From NCBI GenBank assembly GCA_021736985.1, contig JAIPEW010000003.1, positions 62,001 through 126,000 of the forward strand: a stretch of 64,000 bases of DNA, written 5' to 3'. The DNA comes from Clostridiales bacterium. GTDB taxonomy: Bacteria; Bacillota; Desulfotomaculia; Desulfotomaculales; VENG01. The notes below the pieces were generated by a model. It was given only the letters and a program-made list of their open reading frames with translations. It ran no database searches and was not told where the DNA came from. The position numbers and the translations under genes are program-made. Position 1 is the first letter of the stretch. Each line of letters begins with the position of its first letter. Of the stretch, positions 18,834 through 27,435 are shown piece by piece.

Positions 18834-19637
18834 TTAATCACCGTGCATAAATATAATTCTTTCAATCATAGTTACAATCCCGGCACAAACAAAGTAAAGC
18901 GAATCAATATTTAGATTATATTCAGCTGACTTATCGAAAAAAATACTTAGTTTTGATTCATAGTGATTTTCCTGCCTGTTGTAACATATTAGAATAGGTA
19001 CTTTAGGCAGGGGATATAAAATAAAAGACATATCAAAAGAAAAACTGCCCGTCACCGGTTTTCCATTAAAAATATGCATAAGTTTTTCAAAAAGATCTGT
19101 CTGGTTATCTGCAATCTTTTTTAAAGTTTCTACACACCTGTGATTGAAAAATGAACTTCGGGTCATTCCGTTTGCTAACTCTTTAAAAGTCACCCATGTA
19201 CCGTTACAGTCTATCCCTTTACTATTAATTATATAGTCGTATAACGGTATAGTTACCCATGCATTTACATGACAATTAGATGATATATTTCCTTTAGAAT
19301 CAATTATAAAATTCAAGCCCAGGCATTTAATTATTAACCTGTCATCAACATACCTTGCTCCCAACCTTTCTGCGGTCGAGGGAAAATCTATCCCTGTAAT
19401 TTCTTCTCTTAATTGTGCTATTATTTTTTCCTGCTGCTGGTCAAGATTGTCCGGATTATGAATTTTTATGCTGGATTCTTCAACTATATCGCTCTCTACA
19501 TAAGGACATTCGTCAAGACTTTTTTGCCCCTTGATTACCGCAGAAGCAAAAGCCATACACGTTGGCATACTGCACTCCCTGCAGTTTGTCTTTGGAAGCA
19601 GTTTATAAATTTCTAAAGGATTATCGAGTTGGCTCAT
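18834..19637 (-). CDS. DUF3786 protein with N-terminal 4Fe-4S motif
   Basis: The first 45 residues contain the cluster motif C-x2-C-x4-C with PTCMAFA and a later Cys (NCRECSMPTCMAFA, then DECPYVE). This type occurs in the corrinoid/iron-sulfur protein subunit AcsC and related redox proteins. The rest matches DUF3786, a domain seen mostly in anaerobes and often joined to such a cluster motif. A role in corrinoid- or C1-linked electron transfer is an inference. It begins 22 nt after the MarR-type regulator and shares its terminator, so the regulator probably controls it. The ATG follows GGAGGGGG. Confidence 0.85.
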   Translation of the reverse strand: MSQLDNPLEIYKLLPKTNCRECSMPTCMAFASAVIKGQKSLDECPYVESDIVEESSIKIHNPDNLDQQQEKIIAQLREEITGIDFPSTAERLGARYVDDRLIIKCLGLNFIIDSKGNISSNCHVNAWVTIPLYDYIINSKGIDCNGTWVTFKELANGMTRSSFFNHRCVETLKKIADNQTDLFEKLMHIFNGKPVTGSFSFDMSFILYPLPKVPILICYNRQENHYESKLSIFFDKSAEYNLNIDSLYFVCAGIVTMIERIIFMHGD

Positions 19638-19659
19638 AATTTGGCCCCCTCCTAAAATA

Positions 19660-20034
19660 TTATTCTATTCCAGTTTTTAGTTTTTTCAATAAATATAAAA
19701 GCGTTTCTTTTTCATGCTTGTCCAGTGAAGATAACATTTTATACACATATGCATTGTGCCTGGGAAGAAAAACATTTAATAATTCATCTGCCCTGGTTGT
19801 AAGGCAAACTCTTAGAGCTCTTTTGTCATCAGTATCCTTTTTTCTAAAAACCAGTTCCTTTTTTTCCATCCTGCTTATAAGGCCGGTAACATTGGCCCTG
19901 GAAGCCAGTATTTTTTTACCCAGTTCCGACTGGGTAAGCCCCCTTTCACCTGCCAGGCGCAGCTGCATAAGAACGTTAAACTTGGCCCAGGTCAGGTTAA
20001 AAGCAGCAAAATGTATTGATAAAGCTGCTTCCAA
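19660..20034 (-). CDS. MarR-family transcriptional regulator
   Basis: The winged-helix core is clear: LTQSELGKKILASRANVTGL is the recognition helix-turn-helix and ISRMEKKELVFRKKDTDDKR the wing. The frame from TTG 20034 gives only 124 residues and lacks the first dimer helix. The frame stays open upstream to 20136 and encodes a helix-like stretch (SYLSTRLVIELTSTYDA) that looks native. Candidate earlier starts are unusual: ATT at 20115, nine bases after AAGGGA, gives 151 residues, the normal MarR length. Two palindromes just upstream look like its operators. Confidence 0.87.
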   Translation of the reverse strand: MEAALSIHFAAFNLTWAKFNVLMQLRLAGERGLTQSELGKKILASRANVTGLISRMEKKELVFRKKDTDDKRALRVCLTTRADELLNVFLPRHNAYVYKMLSSLDKHEKETLLYLLKKLKTGIE

Positions 20035-20140
20035 AGCATCATATGTAGAGGTAAGTTCTATTACCAGGCGCGTAGAAAGGTAAGAATCTTCGCGGGGCCC
20101 GCTTCCGTTTTTAATTATCCCACTTCCCTTGTATTTTTAT

Positions 20141-20156
20141 TGTTAATATATTAACA
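20141..20156. promoter_or_regulatory. Perfect palindrome, probable MarR operator 1
   Basis: TGTTAATATATTAACA is a perfect 16-bp palindrome lying 26 bases before the candidate ATT start of the MarR gene. MarR proteins usually bind such palindromes in their own promoters. Confidence 0.7.
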
Positions 20157-20159
20157 TAA

Positions 20160-20177
20160 TTGTAAACACGTTAACAA
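20160..20177. promoter_or_regulatory. Second imperfect palindrome, probable MarR operator 2
   Basis: TTGTAAACACGTTAACAA is symmetric at 14 of 18 positions and repeats the TTGTTAA half-site of the neighbouring perfect palindrome, with centres about 20 bp (two helical turns) apart. Confidence 0.6.
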
Positions 20178-20209
20178 TATATAATCTAAAAAATATTTAA
20201 CTGTTGATT

Positions 20210-20243
20210 AAACTCCCACAAGCTTCTTGCTCACAACGGAAAC
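20210..20243 (+). repeat. Dispersed intergenic repeat, fragment E (left end only)
   Basis: AAACTCCCACAAGCTTCTTG followed by CTCACAACGGAAA matches the left end of copies B and C. The sequence then diverges, so this is a solo end or a decayed copy. Confidence 0.7.
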
Positions 20244-20447
20244 AAATCGCAGTCAGATTGACGGGGCAGGATGCTTAGCTTTAAGCTAAGTGCAAAAAGG
20301 GGAATCTGCAGAAAAACCGTAAATAAAATTCTAGATATGATCGTGAGAGCAACTGTATAAGTATAAAAAGAACTTCTCGCTTGTTAGTTGTCAATACCAA
20401 AACATCAAAACCCCGCTAAAATCATAAACTTGCAACTTAGACATGTA

Positions 20448-20490
20448 TAATATGAAAGACCTCCCAAATACAGGGAGGTCTTTCATATTA
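20448..20490. terminator. Perfect 18-bp hairpin without a clear gene
   Basis: TAATATGAAAGACCTCCC pairs perfectly with the downstream arm across a seven-base loop. No T tract follows on the + strand. On the - strand it lies directly after the stop of a decayed coding fragment and may be that gene's old terminator. It is flanked by 200-400 bp with no intact gene. Confidence 0.55.
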
Positions 20491-20679
20491 CAGCCTTTGG
20501 GCCTTTTTTTGCCCATTTAGGTACAGCATCCCATTCAACACCCGATTTCCGTTCAAATATCTCCAAACGATATTATGGTCGTGAGCAGCTCTTGTGAAGT
20601 CTCCGCTTTTCCACCTTTGTAAAATATTGAGAACCAGATTAAAACGTTGACTTTTTCCTTGGTAATCTTGTAAAATTTT
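20488..20679 (-). pseudogene. Decayed protein fragment, family not recognised
   Basis: The frame has 63 codons, no start codon and an upstream stop. Its translation looks protein-like (SQRFNLVLNILQRWKSGDF, then TRAAHDHNIVWRYLNG). A neighbouring frame continues as RLEIFERKSGVEWDAVPKWA before its own stop, which suggests a frameshift in the old gene. I do not recognise the family. It probably marks a deleted gene between the MarR operon and the Fe-S gene. Confidence 0.45.
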
Positions 20680-20931
20680 TTAGAGTAAAAAAAGCGATTC
20701 AGCATCATTATTAGGTTTGTTATCTATTTTGTATGTAAACTTAAATTAATTAAATGTATTCTTATTTAACATAAAATGAATATAATTTAAATTCATTTTA
20801 AATTATATTCATAAATTAGTATTACAATTATCAATACTGTAGTAAACACCCTAAGATTGAGAAGCTGTTTGAAAGATTTATCGAAAAAAATATTGATAAA
20901 AAATGATAAAAATTATTATAGGAGGAAAATA

Positions 20932-21702
20932 ATGAAATCAACTTATATCTATACGATAATATCAAATTTTATTGAACAAAGTCATTTAAATAAAATAGAG
21001 GAAAAAGGTATAGAAAAAATTTATGAAGAACCATTAATTGGCATTGCTGATGCTGAGGACTCATTATTTGAAAAATTTAAAGACACTGAAATAATAGGTC
21101 CAAATCATAAGTCACCAAAAGAATGGCTAAAAAATGCAAAGTCAGTAATTACATGTTTTTTGCCTTTTTCTTCTCAAATACGTAAAGCAAATCATAAACC
21201 AGGACTTCCAGCGTCAGAATGGTTATATGGGCGTATCGAAGGTGAGGAATGTAATAAGGGTTTACTACAACATCTTGTTAAAGAAATAAATAATCTTGGT
21301 GAGGAAGCTATAGCACCTGTGCTAGATTTTAATTTTACTGAAGAAGCTGTTAAAAGTAACTGGTCTGAAAGACATGCTGCATTTGCAGCTGGATTAGGAA
21401 CATTTGGTTTAAGTAAATCACTTATCACTAAAAAGGGATGTGCAGGACGTTTTGGAAGTGTTATAACAACTATGAAATTAGATCCTACTCCAAGAGAATA
21501 CGAAAATGTATATGAGTATTGCACAATGTGTGGTGTATGTATATCACGTTGTCCTGCAGGAGCAATTAAAAAAGAAGGTAAAGATAATTTAATATGCAAA
21601 AAATATTTTGATGAAAAAATATATCCTAAATATTTACCCTACTATGGTTGTGGAAAATGTCAGACCGCCGTACCATGTGAAACAACTAATCCCAACAAGT
21701 AA
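20932..21702 (+). CDS. 4Fe-4S protein related to epoxyqueuosine reductase (QueG-like)
   Basis: The 256-residue protein ends in a ferredoxin-type cluster motif, YCTMCGVCISRCPAGAI, with a later Cys in LICKKY and a further group in YYGCGKCQTAVPCE. The middle has the QueG-like segments NWSERHAAFAAGLGTFGLSK and GRFGSVITT. True QueG is a cobalamin-dependent tRNA enzyme of about 380 residues with an N-terminal B12 domain and C-terminal HEAT repeats. This protein lacks the HEAT repeats, so it is a family relative of unknown substrate. ATG 20932 follows AGGAGG; the frame also runs open upstream to 20857 without a good ribosome site. Confidence 0.85.
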   Translation: MKSTYIYTIISNFIEQSHLNKIEEKGIEKIYEEPLIGIADAEDSLFEKFKDTEIIGPNHKSPKEWLKNAKSVITCFLPFSSQIRKANHKPGLPASEWLYGRIEGEECNKGLLQHLVKEINNLGEEAIAPVLDFNFTEEAVKSNWSERHAAFAAGLGTFGLSKSLITKKGCAGRFGSVITTMKLDPTPREYENVYEYCTMCGVCISRCPAGAIKKEGKDNLICKKYFDEKIYPKYLPYYGCGKCQTAVPCETTNPNK

Positions 21703-21861
21703 TTATAATGAATTTATTATTATGAACTCAACTTTCACAGCCCAAATTAGGCAATAAATCCTTGATATAAACGGGTGAGAGTTTAATATATGAAAAAAGT
21801 ACAAGTTAAATAGTCCATATTAAACTACCTAACCTGTACTTATAATAGTATAAATAATGTT

Positions 21862-22080
21862 AGAACGGAAAGTTCTTTTACTTAACTTCCACTGACAAGT
21901 AGGGAGAGCCGTGGTTTCCTCCAGGGAACTCTGTATTTTTACTGCTGCATAACAAGTTTTTTACGCCTTAAGCTGCCGGGCTTTCGGGATCTGACTGGCC
22001 AGGCAATACACCCAGACTCCGCTACCTTCCGGAAATCCACCAGCCCTTTCAATTTGCAGATATTATCGGCCATAGACTTT
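21862..22080 (+). repeat. Dispersed intergenic repeat, copy D (type 2 interior)
   Basis: The copy shares GTGGTTTCCTCCAGGGAACT, GCATAACAAGTTTTTTACGC and TTTCGGGAT with copy C, and the right end ACCCAGACTCCGCTACCTTC with A, B and C. Its last bases, TTTGCAGATATTATCGG and CCATAGACTTT, match copy B. It stops four bases before the topB stop codon on the other strand. The left end is degenerate. The rest of 21703-21861 holds no gene. Confidence 0.85.
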
Positions 22081-22084
22081 CGAA

Positions 22085-24274
22085 TTAATCCTTTTTAAGC
22101 CTGGCAAGTGCCTCTGCAAGGGCTGGATTCGTTAACTCATCACTTGATTTCTTTTGTTCCTTTAGATACTTTGAGACATCTTTTTTGGAGATATTACTCT
22201 TTTCCTGTTTCTTTCTTTCGTTAAAGGCAGCATACTTCTCCCTGTAACCACAGCTGCATACAAATATGCGTCCTTCTCCTTCACCGCGCAGCTCCAGTTT
22301 TTTATGGCATCTCGGACACCTGGTATTCGTTATCTTACTCAACGGTCTTTTATAACCGCACTCTCTGTTCTGGCAAACAAGCATTTTACCCTGCTTACCG
22401 TTGACCTCAAGCATAAATTTCCCACACTGAGGACACTTATCACCGGTTATATTATCATGCTTAAATTTACTTTCACTTTTTTTGATTTGATTAACAATAG
22501 TTTCTGCATATTGTTTCATTTCACTGATAAAATTCTTTTTGTCAAGTTCTCCCCGGGAAATAGCCTCTAATTTTTGCTCCCACTGTGCAGTTAGTGCAGG
22601 ACTCTTTAATTCAGAAGGAACTAAATCAAGGAGCTGCCTGCCCTTGGAAGTTATAAATATATCCTTTCCCTTTTGCTGTATTAAAAAATTTTTAAATAAC
22701 TTTTCAATAATATCAGCCCTTGTAGCTACAGTTCCAAGCCCACCGGCCCTGCCTATTGTTTTTATTAATTCGCTGTTTTCATTGTCCATATACTTTACTG
22801 GATTCTCCATGGCTGAAAGCAGGCTTCCTTCATTAAAAGGCTGCGGCGGGCTGGTTTCTCCCGTGGTTTGCTGCACTTTCGATATTTTTAAAGTATCCCC
22901 TTTATTTATACCTGGCAGCAGCTGTTCCAGAACATTATCCCTCGAATCATCATCCTCATAGTCATCTTCATAAACTTCTTTCCAACCCCGGGCAATAACT
23001 ACTTTTCCCCGGGCAATAAAATGCTCTTCCCCCACTTTAACTTTTATAGTAGTTTGCTCGTATTCAAACGGCGGGTATAGAACTGCCAGGAATCGCTTAA
23101 CAACAATGTCATATATTTTTCTTTCCTTATCACTTAAGCTGCTCAAAACAGGCTGCTGTTCTGTTGGTATAATCGCATGGTGATCCGATATTTTATTGTC
23201 ATCAACAAAAGATTTATTTGTTTTTATTTTATCTTTTAACAATTTAGCAGTTAATTTAGAGTAAGGCTGCACGCTGCAGGCTTTAACTCGTTCTTGCAAG
23301 GTACCTACCATGTCTGTAGAGATATACCTGGAATCTGTCCTGGGATAGGTTAACAGCTTGTGATTTTCATATAATCTTTGCATTATAGAAAGGGTTTCTT
23401 TAGCCGACAGGCCAAAGATCTTGTGGGCATCCCTTTGCAGCTCGGTCAAATCATACAACCCGGGAGAATACTTTTTCTTGTATGATTTATTTACATCTAT
23501 TACCTCAGCATCTTTATTTTTTATGCTTTCCAATACTTTGCTGCACTTATCTTCATTAAAAATCCTGGTATCTTTTGTTTTGCTGTCCTGCCAGGTTAAT
23601 TTTAAAGCCCCGGTTTCGGCAGTAATACCATAAAACGTTTTAGGACAGAAATTTTTAATTTCTTCTTCCCTTTTAGCTATAATAGCAAGGGTAGGAGACT
23701 GGACCCTGCCGCAGGAAAGCTGTGCATTATACTTGCAGGTCAGTGCACGCGTGGCATTAATGCCTACATACCAGTCAGCTTCTGCACGGGCAGCAGCTGA
23801 TGCATAGAGATTTTCATACTCCTTGCCGTTTTTTAGCTTGTTCAGGCCTTCTTTAATTGCCTTATCCGTAACCGAAGATATCCAGAGGCGTTTTACCGGT
23901 TTTTTCACGCTTGTTTTTTCTATTATCCACCTGGCAACCAGCTCTCCCTCACGCCCGGCATCGGTGGCGATGACAATATCCTGGACATCTTTTCTGTGTA
24001 TTTGTGCTTTTACAGCATTGAATTGTTTACTGCTTTTTTTGATAACAACCAGTTTTAACTGGCGCGGGAGAATAGGCAAATCTTCCAATCTCCACGCGCT
24101 GTATTTTTCCTCATAAGCACCGGGCCCCGCCAACTCCACCAGGTGTCCCAGGGCCCAGGTAACTACATGCTTATCTCCTTCCAGGAACCCGTTCCCTTTC
24201 TTATTACATTTTAAAATCCGTGCCAGATCTTTTCCCACGGACGGCTTTTCAGCCAGAAGCAATGTTTTACCCAT
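22085..24274 (-). CDS. topB: DNA topoisomerase III
   Basis: This is a type IA topoisomerase that relaxes negative supercoils and resolves recombination intermediates. The TOPRIM domain is at the N-terminus (LLLAEKPSVGKDLARIL, ATDAGREGELVARWI). The active-site Tyr is in LLTYPRTDSRYIS, with the further core mark TRALTCKYNAQLSCGRVQSP. Two zinc-ribbon-like units close the protein (CPQCGKFML...CQNREC and CPRCHKKLEL...CSCGY). The 729 residues match the Firmicutes form. It is transcribed toward the repeat copy D and stands alone. Confidence 0.96.
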   Translation of the reverse strand: MGKTLLLAEKPSVGKDLARILKCNKKGNGFLEGDKHVVTWALGHLVELAGPGAYEEKYSAWRLEDLPILPRQLKLVVIKKSSKQFNAVKAQIHRKDVQDIVIATDAGREGELVARWIIEKTSVKKPVKRLWISSVTDKAIKEGLNKLKNGKEYENLYASAAARAEADWYVGINATRALTCKYNAQLSCGRVQSPTLAIIAKREEEIKNFCPKTFYGITAETGALKLTWQDSKTKDTRIFNEDKCSKVLESIKNKDAEVIDVNKSYKKKYSPGLYDLTELQRDAHKIFGLSAKETLSIMQRLYENHKLLTYPRTDSRYISTDMVGTLQERVKACSVQPYSKLTAKLLKDKIKTNKSFVDDNKISDHHAIIPTEQQPVLSSLSDKERKIYDIVVKRFLAVLYPPFEYEQTTIKVKVGEEHFIARGKVVIARGWKEVYEDDYEDDDSRDNVLEQLLPGINKGDTLKISKVQQTTGETSPPQPFNEGSLLSAMENPVKYMDNENSELIKTIGRAGGLGTVATRADIIEKLFKNFLIQQKGKDIFITSKGRQLLDLVPSELKSPALTAQWEQKLEAISRGELDKKNFISEMKQYAETIVNQIKKSESKFKHDNITGDKCPQCGKFMLEVNGKQGKMLVCQNRECGYKRPLSKITNTRCPRCHKKLELRGEGEGRIFVCSCGYREKYAAFNERKKQEKSNISKKDVSKYLKEQKKSSDELTNPALAEALARLKKD

Positions 24275-24356
24275 TATTTAACAATCCTCTCCAGTATGGT
24301 ACAATCAATGTCATAAGAATAGGTTATGTTAAACACTGCATGTTGTCAAGAAACAC

Positions 24357-24385
24357 AATAAGTTGGTACCTGTCACCAACTTATT
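24357..24385. repeat. 29-bp palindromic element, left of the lipoprotein gene
   Basis: AATAAGTTGGT and ACCAACTTATT form an 11-bp stem around ACCTGTC. This element is the reverse complement of the one at 25435-25463 with a single mismatch. It lies 18 bases before the lipoprotein start. Confidence 0.85.
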
Positions 24386-24403
24386 ATTAAAGGGGGGACG
24401 ATA

Positions 24404-25447
24404 TTGAAAATACGTGTAATAATAAGCTTGTTAGCCGTAATTCTATTGACCGGCTGCAGCCCGGCCATGAAAACAAGCGAAATGCAGAATCCTGATATGC
24501 AGGGCTATATTTTGCATGCAAACTGCGAGAAAAAGGTAGTAAACGTTATAGTTCCGGGTAAAGGTAATGATTATTCCGAATACAAGTTAAAGGTAAACAG
24601 GGATACGGGAATTCTGGATAAAAAGACAGGTAAGCAGTTAACTATTAAAGATTTAAAAAGCAGCGACAAGGTAAATGTATGGTTTACTCCAAAAGGAAAT
24701 GAGAATTATACTGCCAATCAAATAAATGTTGTAGAAATAACACGCTCTGACCTGCTTGCCGGTATGGTTGCTGAAGAGAAAGGAAGATATAATATCTATA
24801 TTTTCAGCAAAGACCCTGGTAAAGTCCACCAGCGTAAAGAAGTGGAGAAAATCACGGACAGTGATATATACCGGGCCCTGTGGAAAAAGATAAGCTTTAG
24901 ATCCTACGGCGGCGGAGAACGGCTGCATGAAAAGAAATTCAATATAAATAATGCACCTGCTATATTGATTCTTAACACTGAAAAAATTGTCCTGCGAACA
25001 CATGATTTTCACGAACTATTAAATTTCTTTCAGGAACGCAGAAATAACGTAAGATTAAAAAAAGATGAGATAACATTCAAAGGGGAAAGCAAACACTGGA
25101 GTGCCGAACTTGAAGAAGACTATACAGAAAAATGGCTAAAAGATGAAGATAAAAACAGTAAATTTAAATATTCTAATTATGCTTCCGAAAAACTTCATTT
25201 GACCTATAAAGATACCCCCAGAAAAGTTGTTTTTGATGCCAGGTATAATTATAAGCATGCCGGCAGGGAATGTTCTGGGCCCCTCGAGATGGGGGGAAGT
25301 GATGGAAACATTCATTATTATTCAAAAACACAGGACCACAGTAACTGTAAAATTGCTAGAAGTAACGGCAGCTATGTATTAACAGTTGCATGGAACGGCA
25401 AAAAAGAAACCATGAAATTAAAAGCCCGGCAAAGAATAAGTTGGTGA
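24404..25447 (+). CDS. Lipoprotein of unknown function
   Basis: The protein has 347 residues and begins with a lipoprotein signal (VILLTGCSP, Cys near 18). The mature part is hydrophilic. Residues 30-120 form a beta-rich stretch (GYILHANCEKKVVNVIVPGK, then LKSSDKVNVWFTP) of the kind seen in DUF3221-like small domains, and the rest has no recognisable family. The start codon is TTG or ATG near 24404 behind AAAGGGGGGACG. The last codons overlap the right-hand palindrome. The gene stands alone between the convergent typA and the divergent topB. Its bracketing by inverted palindromes is unusual. Confidence 0.75.
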   Translation: MKIRVIISLLAVILLTGCSPAMKTSEMQNPDMQGYILHANCEKKVVNVIVPGKGNDYSEYKLKVNRDTGILDKKTGKQLTIKDLKSSDKVNVWFTPKGNENYTANQINVVEITRSDLLAGMVAEEKGRYNIYIFSKDPGKVHQRKEVEKITDSDIYRALWKKISFRSYGGGERLHEKKFNINNAPAILILNTEKIVLRTHDFHELLNFFQERRNNVRLKKDEITFKGESKHWSAELEEDYTEKWLKDEDKNSKFKYSNYASEKLHLTYKDTPRKVVFDARYNYKHAGRECSGPLEMGGSDGNIHYYSKTQDHSNCKIARSNGSYVLTVAWNGKKETMKLKARQRISW

Positions 25448-25463
25448 CAGGCACCAACTTATT
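25435..25463. repeat. 29-bp palindromic element, right of the lipoprotein gene
   Basis: AATAAGTTGGT and ACCAACTTATT around GACAGGC, overlapping the lipoprotein stop and ending two bases before the typA stop on the other strand. It could serve as a bidirectional terminator hairpin, but its inverted twin at 24357-24385 points to a repeat element. Confidence 0.85.
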
Positions 25464-25465
25464 CT

Positions 25466-27244
25466 TTACATTTGCTTTTTTCTCATCCGGATTGATTTGG
25501 GAGTTACTTCCACCAGTTCATCGTCAGCAATAAACTCCAGGCATTCTTCCAGGCTCATAGGGTGGGGAGGGGTTAATTTTGTAGAAATATCAGCAGTAGA
25601 ACTGCGCACGTTGGTTAAATGTTTTTGCTTACAAACATTAAGAGGCAAATCTACAAAGCGGAAATGTTCACCTACCACCATGCCCTTGTATACGGAAACA
25701 CCGGGCCCTACGAAAAGCTGCCCCCGTTCCTGGGCATTTTCTAACCCGTACGAGGTAGTAATTCCTGTTTCATAAGCCACCAGTGAACCCTTATCGCGAG
25801 GCTGAATCTCTCCCAGGTAAGGCGTGTAATGGTGAAATGAATGATACATTACCCCAGTTCCCTTGGTATCGGTTAAAAATACAGAACGGAAACCAAATAG
25901 TCCCCTTGTAGGCACACGGTATTCCATGCTTACCCGTCCATCTTCTTTGTGTGTCATATTAATAAAATCACTTTTGCGAGGGCCCAGGCGTTCCATCACA
26001 ACCCCAACATATTCTTCAGGTACTTCTATAACTAATTCTTCCACCGGTTCACATACGACACCGTCTATTTCCCGTTTTACAACCTGGGGGCGCGACACTT
26101 CAAACTCGTAATTTTCCCGGCGCATGGATTCAATCAAAATAGAAAGGTGCAGTTCACCACGGCCAGAGACATTGAAGGAATCCGGCGATTCGCCAGTTTG
26201 CACTTTCAAGCTGACATCTGATTCCATTTCCCGGGTCAAACGCTCACTCAACTTCCGAGAGGTAACATAAGTTCCTTCCTGTCCCGCAAAAGGGCTTTTA
26301 TTAACATGCATCCCCACTGATATAGTAGGCTCGTCGATATGAATGAAATCCAGGGGAACAGGATGTTCCAGGCTTGTTATAGTATTTCCGATGTTTATAT
26401 CATCAAGTCCTGCCACTACAACAATTTCACCTGCAGCAGCTTCACTGACGGACACTTTTTTAAGGCCGTCAAATACGTAAATACCCGACGGGCGTCCTTG
26501 CCTGGTCGGTATGTTGGGACCGGTAAGGGCTACATCTTCCCCTAACTTGATCACCCCGTTTTGAACCCGTCCTACTGCCTGGCGGCCCAGGTAGCGATCA
26601 TATTCAATTAAAGTGACCCCCAACTGTAAATGGGCCCCGGGATCGCCGCCGGGAACAGGAATACTTTTTACAACCATTTCAAACAGTGGTTTTAGATCCG
26701 TGCCGGGTACAGACGGGTCCGTAGTTGCCGTCCCGGAAAGAGCGCTGGAATAGATAACAGGAAAATCGAGCTGGTCATCGCTGGCTTCTAACTCGATTAA
26801 TAACTCCAGGACCTCGTCCTGTACTTCAGCGGGCCTGGCATGTATGCGATCAATCTTATTGATTACAACTATGGGTGCCAGCCCTGCATCCAGTGCCTTG
26901 CGCAGCACAAACCGGGTCTGGGGCATGGGGCCCTCTGAAGCATCTACCAGCAGCAGTACCCCGTCAACCATCTGCACGATTCTTTCTACTTCACCGCCAA
27001 AATCAGCATGACCGGGAGTATCCACAATATTTAACTTGTAATCGCCGTAAAATACAGCTGTATTTTTGGACATAATAGTAATGCCGCGCTCCCGCTCCTG
27101 GTCATTGCGGTCCATTACACGTTCCTCTACCACCTGGTTTTTATGGAATATACCGCTTTGTTTTAGCATTCCGTCAACCAGGGTTGTTTTTCCATGATCA
27201 ACGTGTGATATTATAGCTAAATTACGAATCAAATCTTTTCTCAA
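25466..27244 (-). CDS. typA: Ribosome-associated GTPase TypA/BipA
   Basis: TypA is a translational GTPase of the EF-G type that aids 50S assembly and stress adaptation. The G1 motif is HVDHGKTTLVDGML and G3 is DTPGHADFGGEVERI, followed by INKIDR, with the C-terminal TypA domain ending in VEVTPKSIRMRKK. TTG 27244 is chosen as start because AAAGGAC lies eight bases upstream and the product opens M-R-K-D-L-I-R-N like other TypA proteins. A 12-residue longer frame overlaps that site. About 592 residues. Confidence 0.96.
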   Translation of the reverse strand: MRKDLIRNLAIISHVDHGKTTLVDGMLKQSGIFHKNQVVEERVMDRNDQERERGITIMSKNTAVFYGDYKLNIVDTPGHADFGGEVERIVQMVDGVLLLVDASEGPMPQTRFVLRKALDAGLAPIVVINKIDRIHARPAEVQDEVLELLIELEASDDQLDFPVIYSSALSGTATTDPSVPGTDLKPLFEMVVKSIPVPGGDPGAHLQLGVTLIEYDRYLGRQAVGRVQNGVIKLGEDVALTGPNIPTRQGRPSGIYVFDGLKKVSVSEAAAGEIVVVAGLDDINIGNTITSLEHPVPLDFIHIDEPTISVGMHVNKSPFAGQEGTYVTSRKLSERLTREMESDVSLKVQTGESPDSFNVSGRGELHLSILIESMRRENYEFEVSRPQVVKREIDGVVCEPVEELVIEVPEEYVGVVMERLGPRKSDFINMTHKEDGRVSMEYRVPTRGLFGFRSVFLTDTKGTGVMYHSFHHYTPYLGEIQPRDKGSLVAYETGITTSYGLENAQERGQLFVGPGVSVYKGMVVGEHFRFVDLPLNVCKQKHLTNVRSSTADISTKLTPPHPMSLEECLEFIADDELVEVTPKSIRMRKKQM

Positions 27245-27378
27245 TATGAAAAGTCCTTTCTGTCTCGTTATTACTCCCAATCAATGGGACCACATCTAAT
27301 ATTACTTGTTTTTTCCCCTATTTTCAATAACAATGCACTAATTAACCTCGTGCATTTTAAAATATACTTGCTTCATTG

Positions 27379-27412
27379 TAGAATTATTGTTATAATAATT
27401 CTATGATATAAT
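27379..27412 (+). promoter_or_regulatory. Promoter with overlapping inverted repeat before the DUF4405 gene
   Basis: TGATATAAT at 27404-27412 fits an extended -10. Just upstream, TAGAATTATT and AATAATTCTA form a 10-bp inverted repeat with a five-base spacer at 27379-27403, placed where a repressor or activator would act. Confidence 0.55.
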
Positions 27413-27435
27413 CAAATATTAGAGGTGAATATATT

